Shown piece by piece: positions 63,801-64,000 of a stretch of DNA of 64,000 nucleotides (within the stretch, counting starts at the first letter, position 1; each line of letters starts with the position of its first letter). The notes beneath the pieces were generated by a model. It was not told the origin of the DNA. It made no database searches and saw only the letters and a list, made by a program, of their open reading frames with translations. Where the stretch lies: NCBI GenBank assembly GCA_944470555.2, contig OX104132.1:17493755-17557754 (forward strand), written 5' to 3'. Position numbers and translations under genes: made by a program. This DNA is from Heterobilharzia americana (taxonomy: Eukaryota; Platyhelminthes; Trematoda; Strigeidida; Schistosomatidae).

Positions 63801-64000
63801 CCTCGACCCATCTACGTTATATTGTAAATCTTTACTGGATACATACGATTTATTGCCCAGCGCACTTAAATCCATGTGGGTTGCTGAGTTACATTTTTAT
63901 TATCACTTACTGACTTCATATTACGGGAATATTAGTTGTTTATATCTTCTAAAACTAAGGATTTTATTAACTCAAATCATCAATTGCATTCCAGGTCTCA
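4177..64000 (+). CDS. USP47: USP47-type ubiquitin carboxyl-terminal hydrolase, multi-exon gene, 3' end outside window
   Basis: Cysteine deubiquitinase that removes ubiquitin from proteins; in animals USP47 is known for links to beta-TrCP and base-excision repair, and that role is only inferred here. Exons: 4177-4347, 4386-4566, 5587-5799, 13427-13602, 16781-17212, 21899-22398, 24875-25456, 29486-29693, 33712-33780, 38146-38250, 40447-40581, 41977-42190, 47119-47234, 53464-54079, 56153-56338, 60278-60683, 63041-63206, then probably 63995 onward. All introns are GT-AG, phases agree and there is no internal stop. Visible marks: Cys box [15 protein letters not shown] (Cys200), QQQDIHEL, zinc-ribbon CxxC pairs at 358/361 and 412/415, His box GGHYYAFIK (His746), and WYKFNDQHV (Asp764). 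The C-terminal half is a chain of ubiquitin-like segments. Motif order follows USP47 rather than USP7 (no TRAF domain). Low-complexity loops make it longer than the human protein. The start ATG has an in-frame TAA at 4171-4173. No other gene is seen on either strand. Confidence 0.9.
4348..4385 (+). other. 38-nt first intron of USP47
   Basis: GTAAGT to TATAAG. Removing it joins residues 57 and 58 in phase 0 and avoids the stop at 4417. Very short introns near the 5' end beside kilobase introns downstream are a known schistosome pattern. Confidence 0.7.
4386..4566 (+). CDS. USP47: USP47 exon 2 (residues 58-117 plus split codon)
   Basis: Follows a 38-nt GT-AG intron (4348-4385), the tiny 5' intron size common in schistosome genes. 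Open in phase 0 from [11 protein letters not shown] to EVKILPSSD and ends after one base of a codon at GTGAGT. Reading through the intron instead gives a stop at 4417-4419, so splicing is required. It completes the N-terminal ubiquitin-like segment and adds an acidic linker. Confidence 0.78.
5587..5799 (+). CDS. USP47: USP47 exon 3 (linker, residues 118-188)
   Basis: Acceptor TTACAG, donor GTAAGT, phase 1 at both ends. The translation runs from [17 protein letters not shown] to NTTDHPVAQ. It is a Ser/Thr/Asn-rich linker between the N-terminal segment and the protease domain, without recognised motifs. The phase joins exactly to exon 4. Confidence 0.78.
6363..6440 (+). repeat. dispersed repeat, copy also at 30504-30575
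   Basis: GCAGAATAAAATGAACTCAT and TTATTTCACAGATTCG, then TCAGTTGCAAGCAGC, are matched at 30504-30575 by GCAGAATAAAATGAGCTCAT, TTATTTCATGACC and TCAGCTGCAAACAGCC. Same orientation, unknown family. Confidence 0.6.
7165..8765 (+). mobile_element. decayed CR1-like non-LTR retrotransposon
   Basis: In shifting frames on the plus strand: an [25 protein letters not shown] stretch (about 7460), [15 protein letters not shown]-like (7780-7840), [16 protein letters not shown] (8050-8100), [20 protein letters not shown] (8115-8180) and a [15 protein letters not shown] segment (8700-8740). The order is that of the RT of schistosome CR1-type elements (SR1/SR3/Perere group). Stops and shifts throughout. The left 250 bp share a segment with 11090-11240 (opposite orientation) and 36490-36600. 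Confidence 0.72.
8383..8460 (+). repeat. (CT)n-rich microsatellite
   Basis: Nearly pure CT dinucleotides from 8383 to about 8413, then interrupted pyrimidine sequence to 8460. It lies inside the CR1 relic and creates meaningless Ser-Leu and Arg-Glu open frames on the two strands. Confidence 0.9.
9190..9345 (+). repeat. tRNA-derived SINE family 3, degraded copy
   Basis: Contains ACCGAGGTTTGGGTAACCAG, GTAGTATAGTTA and TTCATTGCCTACTGCACGAA, the body shared with copies near 5330-5450, 10075-10165, 25600-25720, 40700-40830, 44260-44400, 49270-49360, 52270-52330, 56810-56960, 57240-57360 and 57705-57880. The tRNA-like head is best kept at 57705. Confidence 0.6.
9830..10170 (+). mobile_element. CR1-like 3' end fused to SINE family 3 body
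   Basis: GTGAAGTGTGGCAACTTGAG followed by CCGATGCACCTGTGT near 9910-9945 is a 3' end segment repeated at 20524-20600, 27215-27290, 28430-28490 and 39725-39800, in three of them downstream of recognisable RT remains. From about 10075 the sequence matches SINE family 3. Confidence 0.6.
10180..13130. other. intron 3 sequence, mostly unrecognised
   Basis: No exon found. 11090-11240 holds a minus-oriented copy of the repeat also at 7180-7410. An open frame at 12483-12812 (109 codons) has no recognisable motif, and its composition gives no reason to call it a gene. The remainder shows only short A/T-rich stretches. Confidence 0.4.
13131..13200 (+). repeat. degenerate Sm-alpha-type hammerhead fragment
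   Basis: CAGCTGACGAGTCC, CAAATA and GGATAAAA at 13148-13174 follow the hammerhead order (CTGANGA, stem II, GAAA), but the essential G before AAA is A. A CCTGAATTC cleavage-side sequence follows. Probably inactive. The tRNA-like head is missing. Confidence 0.65.
13427..13602 (+). CDS. USP47: USP47 exon 4, catalytic Cys box (residues 189-247)
   Basis: Acceptor TTCCTAG, donor GTGATT. It begins with [20 protein letters not shown], the USP Cys box: nucleophile Cys200, with Asn195 in the position expected to help the oxyanion hole. It continues through [15 protein letters not shown] and [14 protein letters not shown], which is characteristic of the USP47/USP7 group. Ends in phase 0. Confidence 0.93.
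13688..13738 (+). repeat. (TA)n microsatellite
   Basis: About 25 uninterrupted TA units in intron 4, 85 bp after exon 4. Confidence 0.95.
13939..13996 (-). pseudogene. truncated tRNA-Lys(CTT) pseudogene
   Basis: On the minus strand it starts GCCCGGCTAGCTCAGTCGGC with an AGAGC D-stem end, an anticodon arm TGAGG/CCTCA around CTCTTAA (anticodon CTT) and the T-arm start GTGGGTT. This is the conserved animal tRNA-Lys-CTT sequence. One extra base sits in the anticodon loop, and the sequence diverges after the T-arm start, so the 3' acceptor half is lost. Confidence 0.75.
14037..14392 (+). mobile_element. RTE-like retrotransposon 3' end
   Basis: Decayed C-terminal end of an RTE-type RT: remains of [13 protein letters not shown], the GH.LR-like helix and [11 protein letters not shown], then a 3' tail with repeated AATAA/ATAAT. 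The same end occurs at 31078 and 47383 (minus) and 61430 (plus). Heavily 5' truncated, as is usual for RTE insertions. Confidence 0.7.
14393..16780. other. intron 4 remainder
   Basis: A/T-rich sequence with no exon. 15590-15730 resembles 11440-11560 in A/G-rich composition. Nothing else is recognised. Confidence 0.4.
16781..17212 (+). CDS. USP47: USP47 exon 5, QQxD box and zinc-ribbon half (residues 248-391)
   Basis: Phase 0 to phase 0. Contains [21 protein letters not shown], then an Asp/Glu/Lys-rich insert (about residues 294-340) unusual inside this part of a USP. Next come [17 protein letters not shown] with the first zinc-ribbon cysteine pair (358/361) and TFLDIQVPL. The acidic insert is the main departure from vertebrate USP47. 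Confidence 0.92.
17700..18900 (+). mobile_element. CR1-like retrotransposon relic, pre-RT and RT blocks
   Basis: 17720-17845 carries [16 protein letters not shown] and TLVVFIDLR (RT palm). 17969-18289 is an open stretch with [17 protein letters not shown] and [12 protein letters not shown], the linker before RT. 18350-18480 reads as [17 protein letters not shown] and [17 protein letters not shown]. 18560-18830 encodes [40 protein letters not shown] and KKGEKSRDN. The order suggests two overlapping insertions, both with stops. Confidence 0.75.
19180..20640 (+). mobile_element. CR1-like retrotransposon relic, RT C-terminal half and 3' UTR
   Basis: Plus-strand pieces: [47 protein letters not shown] (the decayed YADD region), [27 protein letters not shown] and [13 protein letters not shown], ending in the 3' end segment at 20524-20600. 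Several stops and frame changes. It gives the clearest CR1 C-terminal layout of the window. Confidence 0.8.
21117..21600 (+). repeat. hammerhead SINE family 2, dimer-like copy (unit 390 bp)
   Basis: A hammerhead remnant at 21100-21140 (GGACGAAGCAG, then CAGTGCTCCC at 21133) is followed by the body (CCAACTGATGTCAGTCC, GTGCTCATTAATGAC, GAAGCCGTGAC), then a tRNA-like head at 21405-21470 with A box TGGCGGAATGG and B box GAGTTCGATCC. A second hammerhead remnant (CTGAGG at 21486, CAGCTGTC at 21515-21522) and CAGGGCTCCC at 21523 follow. The two equivalent cleavage positions are 390 bp apart. Both ribozymes carry substitutions. Confidence 0.7.
21899..22398 (+). CDS. USP47: USP47 exon 6, second zinc-ribbon half (residues 392-557)
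   Basis: Acceptor AAATACAG directly before GAAGCC; ends with two bases of a codon at GTAGGT. Encodes [18 protein letters not shown], with Cys412/Cys415 completing the zinc ribbon. The fingers/palm strand [15 protein letters not shown] and [10 protein letters not shown] follow, as in USP47. After about residue 472 the sequence becomes Ser/Asn/Glu-rich low complexity. Confidence 0.92.
22523..22870. repeat. hammerhead SINE family 2 fragments in opposite orientations
   Basis: 22523-22650 reads on the minus strand as a B box-like start, GGTCATGGGCGCAAAC, CTTGAGGAGTC and CCAGGACGAA (degenerate hammerhead). 22700-22850 reads on the plus strand as GGGTTCGATCCC, ACTGATGTATCCC, AAACAGCTGTCCAGTACTC. 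Both are decayed. Confidence 0.55.
22957..23094. mobile_element. MITE-like foldback element, copy 1
   Basis: Near-palindromic 138-bp unit: left arm GTGACTTTAAAGGCCATCCT continuing with AGCAACTGCTGAGATAACC, right arm GGTTAATTCAGCAGTTGCT continuing with AGGATGACCTTTAAAGT. The middle (TTTTATGAAAAACTACATTT) is unpaired. No transposase is visible. Confidence 0.75.
23408..23541. mobile_element. MITE-like foldback element, copy 2
   Basis: Left arm GTCAATTTTGAAGGCCACCC, right arm GGTTATCTCGGCAGTTGCTA followed by GGGTGGACTTTGAAGTCAC. Same family as the unit at 22957. Confidence 0.75.
23573..23710. mobile_element. MITE-like foldback element, copy 3
   Basis: Left arm TTTAAAGGCTACCCTAGGAA with CTGTTAAGATAAC, right arm GATTGGCTATTGCAGCAGTT with ACTAGGGCTGCCTTCAAAGTC. 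The most diverged left end of the five; abuts copy 4. Confidence 0.7.
23711..23852. mobile_element. MITE-like foldback element, copy 4
   Basis: Left arm AACTTTAAAGGCCACTC, right arm GATTGGTTATCTCAGCAGTT with AAGACATGGCCTTTAAAGTCAC. It starts at or next to the end of copy 3. Confidence 0.7.
23942..24074. mobile_element. MITE-like foldback element, copy 5
   Basis: Left arm GTGACTTTAAAGGCCAACCT with AAGCAACTGCTGAAAT, right arm CATCAGTTGCTAGGGTGGCC with TTTAAAGTCAC. Its ends best preserve the inverted terminal sequence GTGACTTTAAAGGCC. Confidence 0.78.
24875..25456 (+). CDS. USP47: USP47 exon 7, low-complexity insertion and His box (residues 558-751)
   Basis: Acceptor AACAG, donor GTAAGT, phase 2 at both ends. 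Most of the exon is an Asn/Ser/His/Asp-rich insertion with Asn runs, extending the loop begun in exon 6 to about 255 residues. It ends with [19 protein letters not shown] and the catalytic His746 in GGHYYAFIK. Confidence 0.92.
25905..26245 (-). repeat. hammerhead SINE family 2 copy, nearly one unit
   Basis: Minus strand: GTGCTCATTAATGACATCCT body start near 26240, CAGTTCGCGATATGT and CATTGGTAGATGT body, the tRNA-like head near 26000-26080, then GAGGAGTCC, TATACCA, GGACGAAACA (hammerhead core) and CAGTGCTCCC and CAACTGATTTCAG on to 25905. The two bases at the start of the core are changed (TCGAGGA for CTGAGGA), so cleavage is doubtful although stem II is perfect. Confidence 0.65.
26370..27300 (+). 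mobile_element. CR1-like retrotransposon relic with 3' end
   Basis: 26400-26690 carries [28 protein letters not shown] and [23 protein letters not shown] RT pieces in broken frames. 26880-27110 matches the C-terminal end ([20 protein letters not shown]), and 27215-27290 the family 3' end (GTGAAGTGTAGCAACTTTGA). Confidence 0.7.
28430..28560 (+). mobile_element. CR1-like 3' end remnant with SINE-like tail
   Basis: GTCTGGCAACTTGGACCGAT and GTGTGCGAGGTTCTACGTTG repeat the 3' end seen at 20524. A GGGGTTCGAACTCATGATCC sequence (B-box-like) follows. Confidence 0.5.
29233..29257 (+). repeat. (TA)n microsatellite
   Basis: About 12 TA units, 230 bp upstream of exon 8. Confidence 0.9.
29486..29693 (+). 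CDS. USP47: USP47 exon 8, Asp box (residues 752-821)
   Basis: Acceptor CACTAG, donor GTTAGT, ends in phase 0. Encodes [12 protein letters not shown] with the third triad residue Asp764 (Asn763 adjacent), then [16 protein letters not shown] and FPEHIKQM. These are the end of the USP fold and the helix that follows it in USP47. Confidence 0.93.
30504..30575 (+). repeat. dispersed repeat, copy also at 6363-6440
   Basis: Second copy of the repeat at 6363, in intron 8, same orientation. The flanks are A/G-rich and not recognisable. Confidence 0.6.
31078..32165 (-). mobile_element. RTE-like retrotransposon relic (SR2-type)
   Basis: Read on the minus strand it has the RTE RT C-terminal half: remains of the active-site block, a leucine-rich '[12 protein letters not shown]' type stretch, 'GS.VS' type and [14 protein letters not shown] blocks, the GH-helix region and a 3' A/T-rich tail next to 31078. 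It is colinear with the better copy at 47383-48510 and with the 3' ends at 14037 and 61430. A GCC-trinucleotide run (31668-31677) interrupts it. Confidence 0.75.
32166..32645 (-). mobile_element. Penelope-like element relic: RT end and GIY-YIG endonuclease
   Basis: The minus strand 32573-32289 encodes [20 protein letters not shown] and [14 protein letters not shown], the linker after RT in Penelope-like elements. 32302-32166 encodes [19 protein letters not shown] and [17 protein letters not shown], the GIY-YIG endonuclease after its YIGRT-type motif (here MGRT at the frame start). The upstream VY.FTC part is decayed. It directly borders the RTE relic. Confidence 0.75.
33608..33664 (+). repeat. 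(TA)n microsatellite next to exon 9
   Basis: About 28 TA units ending 47 bp before the exon 9 acceptor. A similar but unrelated-by-position run follows exon 4. Confidence 0.95.
33712..33780 (+). CDS. USP47: USP47 exon 9, charged helix (residues 822-844)
   Basis: A 69-nt exon, phase 0 to 0, between TTACACAG and GTATGT. The product [20 protein letters not shown] is a charged helical linker, matching the Glu/Arg-rich helix after the catalytic domain of USP47. The (TA)n tract 33608-33664 lies just before its acceptor. Confidence 0.87.
33970..34190 (-). repeat. tRNA-derived SINE with hammerhead-like core
   Basis: Minus strand: a tRNA-like head near 34170-34100 (AGCAGCTTGGTGATAACG as A box region, GGGTTTGAGTCTC as B box), then GATACGCCTTG, CTGATGA, a 14-nt spacer and GAAA (34077 down to 34053), then a CTAGATCTAG palindrome in the stem III place. 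The stem II spacer pairs weakly (G-C ends only), so ribozyme function is uncertain. Confidence 0.55.
35103..35140. repeat. perfect 13-bp inverted repeat
   Basis: GGTGAGTGTCTAA (35103-35115) and TTAGACACTCACC (35128-35140) around a 12-nt loop. No protein or RNA family is recognised. Confidence 0.85.
35485..35511. repeat. perfect 12-bp hairpin
   Basis: GGTTAACATCAC, AAA, GTGATGTTAACC. Perfect stem with a three-base loop in intron 9; may be a small foldback relic. Confidence 0.85.
36230..36435. repeat. Sm-alpha-type SINE body, inverted junction
   Basis: 36230-36390 reads on the minus strand from the cleavage-side sequence (GTCTTGGATCCCACTGCTAG) through GATGAATACAACATCATGAA and CATCTGTATAGGAACCCATC to the CGAGCAATTC/GTATAACAACGGGG end. 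From about 36393 the plus strand repeats CCATCTGTATAGGAGCCCAT and CAACAGAGGTTGAGCAATTC, forming a palindrome. The hammerhead upstream strand is missing. Confidence 0.65.
36490..37675 (+). mobile_element. CR1-like retrotransposon, 5' half with endonuclease
   Basis: 37045-37260 encodes [20 protein letters not shown] and [13 protein letters not shown]; 37400-37500 encodes [15 protein letters not shown] and [12 protein letters not shown]. These are the start, a metal-binding Glu region and the GDFN motif of an APE-type endonuclease. The 36568-36963 open frame upstream is Pro/Ser-rich and may be the 5' UTR or ORF1. The element ends abruptly near 37675 without RT. Confidence 0.75.
38146..38250 (+). 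CDS. USP47: USP47 exon 10, start of first C-terminal ubiquitin-like segment (residues 845-879)
   Basis: Phase 0 to 0, acceptor TACTTAG, donor GTAAGT. Encodes [20 protein letters not shown] and ending ATDIIRR, a beta-beta-helix start aligned with the first post-catalytic ubiquitin-like segment of human USP47. Confidence 0.85.
38318..38592. repeat. inverted repeat with two head-to-head tRNA-like arms
   Basis: Outer arms TACTGGGTGATGATTGAGGG (38318) and CCCTCAAACATTACCCAGTA (ending 38592) are inverted copies. Inside, the left arm reads on the minus strand TCGTAGCTCAGTCGGCAGGG, and the right arm on the plus strand CTCGTAGCTCGGTTGATAGA: both A-box-like tRNA heads, with a B-box-like GATTTAAATCC on the right and GGTTGGTATCC on the left. 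A decayed inverted dimer of a tRNA-derived SINE is the likeliest reading. Confidence 0.7.
39080..39830 (+). mobile_element. CR1-like RT C-terminal end and 3' UTR
   Basis: 39160-39465 is open for a stretch including [47 protein letters not shown] and [11 protein letters not shown], the C-terminal 'WLGHVLRM' module of CR1-type elements. 39560-39640 continues it with a changed frame, and 39725-39800 is the shared 3' end. No RT palm remains here. Confidence 0.8.
40139..40166 (+). repeat. (TA)n microsatellite
   Basis: About 14 AT units in intron 10, 280 bp before exon 11. Confidence 0.9.
40447..40581 (+). CDS. USP47: USP47 exon 11 (residues 880-924)
   Basis: Phase 0 to 0 between TTAACAG and GTAAGT. 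The product [20 protein letters not shown] continues the ubiquitin-like segment (position of 'CCRLVKY' in human USP47) and ends in a Ser/Arg-rich stretch. Confidence 0.85.
40700..40830 (+). repeat. SINE family 3 copy
   Basis: CTACCTAGGTTTGGGGGGCT, AAGTAGTGCCACTAGCC, TTGCATGCTGCACTGACG. Body only. Confidence 0.6.
41531..41700 (+). repeat. Sm-alpha-type SINE with well-kept hammerhead core
   Basis: tRNA-like head (GACATAGTGGACAACGTC as A box region, GGTTTGAGTCCC as B box at 41592-41603), then TTCAG, CTGATGA at 41641, GTCC, CAAATA, GGAC, GAAA and CGTGCTTC, then CTGGA at 41673. Stem I (TTCAG/CTGGA) and stem II (GTCC/GGAC) pair fully and all core bases match. Stem III is weak and the cleavage triplet is TTC instead of GTC, so activity is doubtful. 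The hammerhead of Sm-alpha is established knowledge for Schistosoma. Confidence 0.82.
41977..42190 (+). CDS. USP47: USP47 exon 12 (residues 925-995 plus split codon)
   Basis: Acceptor TAACAG, donor GTAAAC, ends one base into a codon. Begins [20 protein letters not shown] and contains [13 protein letters not shown] and WRTYEPGG, lining up with the 'LLLETRKPDQVFQSYKPGE' part of human USP47. An (ATT)n-rich stretch follows the donor. Confidence 0.87.
42207..42264 (+). repeat. (ATT)n-like microsatellite after exon 12
   Basis: Imperfect ATT/ACT triplets starting 16 bp after the exon 12 donor. Confidence 0.85.
43075..43199 (-). repeat. hammerhead SINE family 2, minus copy
   Basis: Minus strand: a tRNA-like start (CTCAATGGTAACGTGC region, near 43185), GGTCCTGGATGCGCACTG, CTGAGTA, GTTC, CATACTA, GGAT, GAAACAGCTG, ending in GTTTTCTCAGG. 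Core position G8 or A9 is altered (CTGAGTA), so probably inactive. Head-to-head with the plus copy that follows. Confidence 0.65.
43235..43690 (+). repeat. hammerhead SINE family 2, dimer-like copy (unit 388 bp)
   Basis: First hammerhead: GCACTG then CTGAGGA at 43247, GTCT, CATACTA, GGAC, GAAACAGCT (to 43275). Then the body (CCAACTGATGTTAGTACATG, GTGATGGTCGTGCTATG), a tRNA-like head at 43543-43605 (A box AGTGGCTCAATAG, B box GGTTCGATCCC), and a second, deleted hammerhead with CACTG then CTAAGTA at 43635, GTCCCATG, CAACAGCTGTCCAC. The two cores start 388 bp apart, matching the 390-bp spacing at 21117-21600. The first cleavage triplet is mutated (CTCC for GTCC). Confidence 0.72.
43810..44065 (-). 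repeat. Sm-alpha-type SINE, minus copy
   Basis: Minus strand: body end (CAACAGGGGTTGAGC, GAGGAATTATCAGC), tRNA-like head (TGCACAAGTGATAGCTCTCA as A box region, GGGTTCGAATCCCG as B box at 43907-43920), then CATCCAG, CTAACAAGTCTCGAGAAAGACG, AAAAACGCATCCTGGATTCC. The hammerhead is recognisable but its CTGANGA is CTAACAA, so inactive. Confidence 0.7.
44066..44225 (+). repeat. Sm-alpha-type SINE, plus copy joined head-to-head
   Basis: Starts inside the hammerhead (GTAGAATGAAAGGCGAGTCC), then CTGGTTTCCAGTGCTAGTCA, AATACAACATCGTGAATATC, CATCGACCAACAAAGGTCGA and a GGCCCTGCATAACAACGGG end. With the minus copy it makes an inverted dimer. Confidence 0.7.
44250..44400 (+). repeat. SINE family 3 copy
   Basis: GTGGGTCCAAGCCCCCGTTC (B-box-like), AAGATCTGGACAGCCAGGTA, GTGACTCACCACCCACC. 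Body and partial head. Confidence 0.55.
45025..45120 (+). repeat. hammerhead SINE family 2, tail only
   Basis: AACAGCTGTCCAGTTCACTC and TGTTGATGTCAATCTGTGTT match the cleavage-side stem and body start of family 2. Confidence 0.5.
45470..45690 (+). repeat. dispersed repeat, inverted copy at 59820-60010
   Basis: The plus-strand frame has [14 protein letters not shown] where the minus strand at 59820-60010 has [14 protein letters not shown], with matching surroundings (GCCACCCTCTCCATATATAC here). Perhaps an untranslated part of a retroelement; family unknown. Confidence 0.6.
46586..46925 (-). repeat. Sm-alpha-type SINE with near-complete hammerhead
   Basis: Minus strand: body from about 46920 (TCATGAATAGTCGATGG, GAGGTCGAGGAATTC), head (GCACAAGCGGTGGCTCTCGT as A box region, GGGTTTGAGTCTCAG as B box), then CATCCAG, CTGAAGA, GTCC, CAAGTA, GAAC, GAAACGTGCGCC, CTGAATTC. 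Core CTGANGA and GAAA are intact; stem II has one mismatch and the cleavage triplet is GCC, which breaks the NUH rule. Confidence 0.75.
47119..47234 (+). CDS. USP47: USP47 exon 13, start of second C-terminal ubiquitin-like segment (residues 996-1034)
   Basis: Acceptor GCTTTTAG, strong donor CAG/GTAAGT, phase 1 to 0. Encodes [20 protein letters not shown] and [11 protein letters not shown], a beta-beta-helix ubiquitin-like start. A second possible donor four bases on (47239, GTGTAA) would end the exon at 47238 and change the phase; see the micro-exon entry. Confidence 0.85.
47383..48510 (-). mobile_element. RTE-like retrotransposon relic, best-kept copy (SR2-type)
   Basis: The minus strand has a 130-codon open frame (48277-47885): [20 protein letters not shown] (the (Y/L)ADD active site), [40 protein letters not shown]. 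Upstream, 48510-48400 has [21 protein letters not shown] and [21 protein letters not shown] blocks, and 47826-47509 encodes [17 protein letters not shown] and [16 protein letters not shown]. The 3' end abuts (TTTA)n/(ATT)n repeats, usual for RTE tails. A frame break separates the parts. Confidence 0.85.
47390..47466 (+). repeat. (ATT)n and (TTTA)n microsatellite at RTE 3' end
   Basis: Seven or so ATT units followed by about 14 TTTA units. Confidence 0.95.
48508..49475 (-). mobile_element. Penelope-like element relic flanked by direct repeats
   Basis: The minus strand 49262-49140 encodes [20 protein letters not shown] and [14 protein letters not shown], the GIY-YIG endonuclease of Penelope-like elements (VY.FTC and YIGRT motifs). 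49140-49030 continues [20 protein letters not shown]. Downstream only decayed sequence follows. Direct repeats of about 110 bp (48508-48622 and 49362-49475; TGCACATTGTTGCTGACTGG against TGCACATTGTCGCTGATTGG, then AAAATTATTGGA) flank the unit. Confidence 0.75.
49800..50345 (-). mobile_element. CR1-like RT C-terminal end
   Basis: The minus strand, from 50345 down, carries remains of LASAN/NLSLFK-like, [19 protein letters not shown], GITDGVW(C)-like, VRHRVLG-like and '[15 protein letters not shown]'-type pieces, then the C-terminal '[16 protein letters not shown]' type end near 49830. Similar to 39080-39640 and 20000-20440 in opposite orientation. Many stops. Confidence 0.6.
51400..52180 (+). 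mobile_element. CR1-like RT C-terminal half
   Basis: 51400-51570 reads [13 protein letters not shown] and [20 protein letters not shown]. 51580-51918 is open for [57 protein letters not shown] and [15 protein letters not shown]; then a frame change, with [14 protein letters not shown] at 51855-51885 and an end module near 52040-52140. A different subfamily from that at 39080. Confidence 0.78.
53277..53305 (+). CDS. USP47: candidate USP47 micro-exon (29 nt)
   Basis: Encodes PSFKCLSYQ between an acceptor GTCCAG and a donor GTATGC. Ubiquitin-like folds need a strand here, between exon 13 ([11 protein letters not shown]) and exon 14 ([12 protein letters not shown]), and this peptide supplies it. 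The phase works only if exon 13 uses the downstream donor at 47239, giving [18 protein letters not shown]. With the stronger donor the micro-exon would break the frame. Residue numbers given elsewhere leave it out. Confidence 0.42.
53464..54079 (+). CDS. USP47: USP47 exon 14 (residues 1035-1239)
   Basis: Largest exon. Acceptor TTTTCCAG, donor GTAAGT, phase 0 to 1. It begins [15 protein letters not shown] and continues through LKLILDQS, the second half of a ubiquitin-like fold. A linker with an Asn/Ser-rich stretch follows (about residues 1150-1180), then [20 protein letters not shown], resembling the 'LWKLLDRHANTIRLFVLLP' segment of human USP47. Confidence 0.87.
54080..56152. other. intron 14
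   Basis: No repeat of the families described is recognised. A weak non-LTR-like stretch may lie at 55400-55700 but cannot be supported. Confidence 0.35.
56153..56338 (+). CDS. USP47: USP47 exon 15 (residues 1240-1301)
   Basis: Acceptor CCAATTAG, donor GTAAGG, phase 1 at both ends. Encodes [20 protein letters not shown] and a Ser/Pro-rich stretch ending [10 protein letters not shown]. No domain is recognised; it belongs to the variable linker region of USP47. Position and phase support it more than sequence similarity does. Confidence 0.72.
56800..57360 (-). repeat. two SINE family 3 copies
   Basis: 56810-56960 and 57235-57360 both read on the minus strand as the tRNA-like start, GGTTCGCACTCC-like B box remains, CCGAGGTTTGGGGAGCCAGG (first copy), GTAGTATCACTAGGTTTCAC and CACAATAGGTG. 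Same order as the plus copy at 57705. Confidence 0.65.
57705..57880 (+). repeat. tRNA-derived SINE family 3, best copy
   Basis: Head with A box TGGCTCATTGGTCGG (57720-57735) and B box GGGTTCGAACCCC (57758-57770), then CCACCTACTGAGGTGG, AATAGTATCATTATCC, TTCATTGCCTACTGCCC. No hammerhead core is seen in this family. Confidence 0.75.
58112..58260 (-). repeat. Sm-alpha-type SINE with hammerhead, minus copy of a head-to-head pair
   Basis: Minus strand: head with B box GAGTTCGAACCCAG (58203-58216), then CACCCAG, CTGACGA, GTCC, GTAATA, GAAT, GAAACGCACGTC, ATGGATTCC. Core and GTC cleavage triplet are intact; stem II has a C-A mismatch and a G-U pair. Confidence 0.75.
58275..58540 (+). repeat. Sm-alpha-type SINE with the most complete hammerhead of the window
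   Basis: Head with A box CGTGGCTCACTGCTC and B box GAGTTCGAGCCCC (58305-58317), then CCGG, CTGACGA at 58359, GTCC, CGAAGA, GGAC, GAAA, TGCGCATC, then CTGGATTCC. All core bases match, stem II is perfect, stem III is ATGC/GCAT, stem I CCGG/CTGG pairs with one wobble, and the cleavage triplet is ATC (allowed NUH). The body continues to TATAGGAGCCCATATGCC and the GGTCCACTCAACGACGGG end. Confidence 0.82.
59353..59386 (+). repeat. (ATT)n microsatellite
   Basis: About 11 ATT units in intron 15. Confidence 0.95.
59700..60020 (-). repeat. dispersed repeat, inverted copy of 45470-45690
   Basis: Minus-strand open frame of 109 codons with [20 protein letters not shown] and [14 protein letters not shown]; the second half matches 45470-45690. 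More likely repeat than gene because the same frame recurs in decayed form elsewhere. Confidence 0.55.
60278..60683 (+). CDS. USP47: USP47 exon 16, Ser-rich linker (residues 1302-1436)
   Basis: Acceptor CATTTAG, donor GTGAGC, phase 1 to 2. The product is dominated by Ser and Asn (for example [11 protein letters not shown]), with short motifs such as [13 protein letters not shown] that look like basophilic kinase or 14-3-3 type sites (inference). It occupies the place of the acidic/Ser-rich linker of vertebrate USP47. Phase joins exactly to exons 15 and 17. Confidence 0.75.
60750..60803 (+). repeat. (TA)n microsatellite after exon 16
   Basis: About 27 TA units, 66 bp after the exon 16 donor. 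Confidence 0.95.
61430..61945 (+). mobile_element. RTE-like retrotransposon 3' end
   Basis: Broken-frame [20 protein letters not shown], a [18 protein letters not shown] piece, then [15 protein letters not shown] and a tail with AACAAATAATAAT. 5' truncated before the RT active site. Confidence 0.75.
62380..62700 (-). repeat. hammerhead SINE family 2, minus copy
   Basis: Minus strand: body (GAAGCCGTGATCTTTGGG, CGCGAATTGATAGAAGTC), tRNA-like head (A box AGTGGCTCAGTAATAGCG, B box GAGTTCGATTCC at 62466-62477), then CATTG, CTAAGAA, GTACACTACTAGGACGAAACAGCTG and GTTCTCCAACTGAAGTC. GAAA side kept, CTGANGA side degraded. Confidence 0.68.
62701..62775 (+). repeat. hammerhead SINE family 2, plus fragment
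   Basis: AACTCGAATCCCGGCGGGGT and CATGGTTGCGCACTATTGAA match the B box to stem I part of family 2, opposite to the copy just before it. Confidence 0.5.
63041..63206 (+). CDS. USP47: USP47 exon 17, start of another ubiquitin-like segment (residues 1437-1492)
   Basis: Acceptor ATATTAG, donor GTAAGT, ends in phase 0. Encodes [20 protein letters not shown] followed by [13 protein letters not shown]. It lines up with 'WLMVHVDKRITLAAFKQHLE' of human USP47, placing it about three quarters along the protein. Confidence 0.87.
63995..64000 (+). CDS. USP47: probable start of USP47 exon 18, cut by window edge
   Basis: ATTCCAG at 63988-63994 is a good acceptor in the right phase (0), and the last six bases (Val-Ser) would continue the ubiquitin-like segment. 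Only two codons are visible, so this rests on the acceptor and on exon 17 ending mid-domain. Confidence 0.4.

Noticed and set aside
1..64000. CRISPR array, operon structure or bacterial-type signals
   Set aside because: Repeats are dispersed or microsatellite, the gene is intron-split, and nothing suggests prokaryotic DNA.
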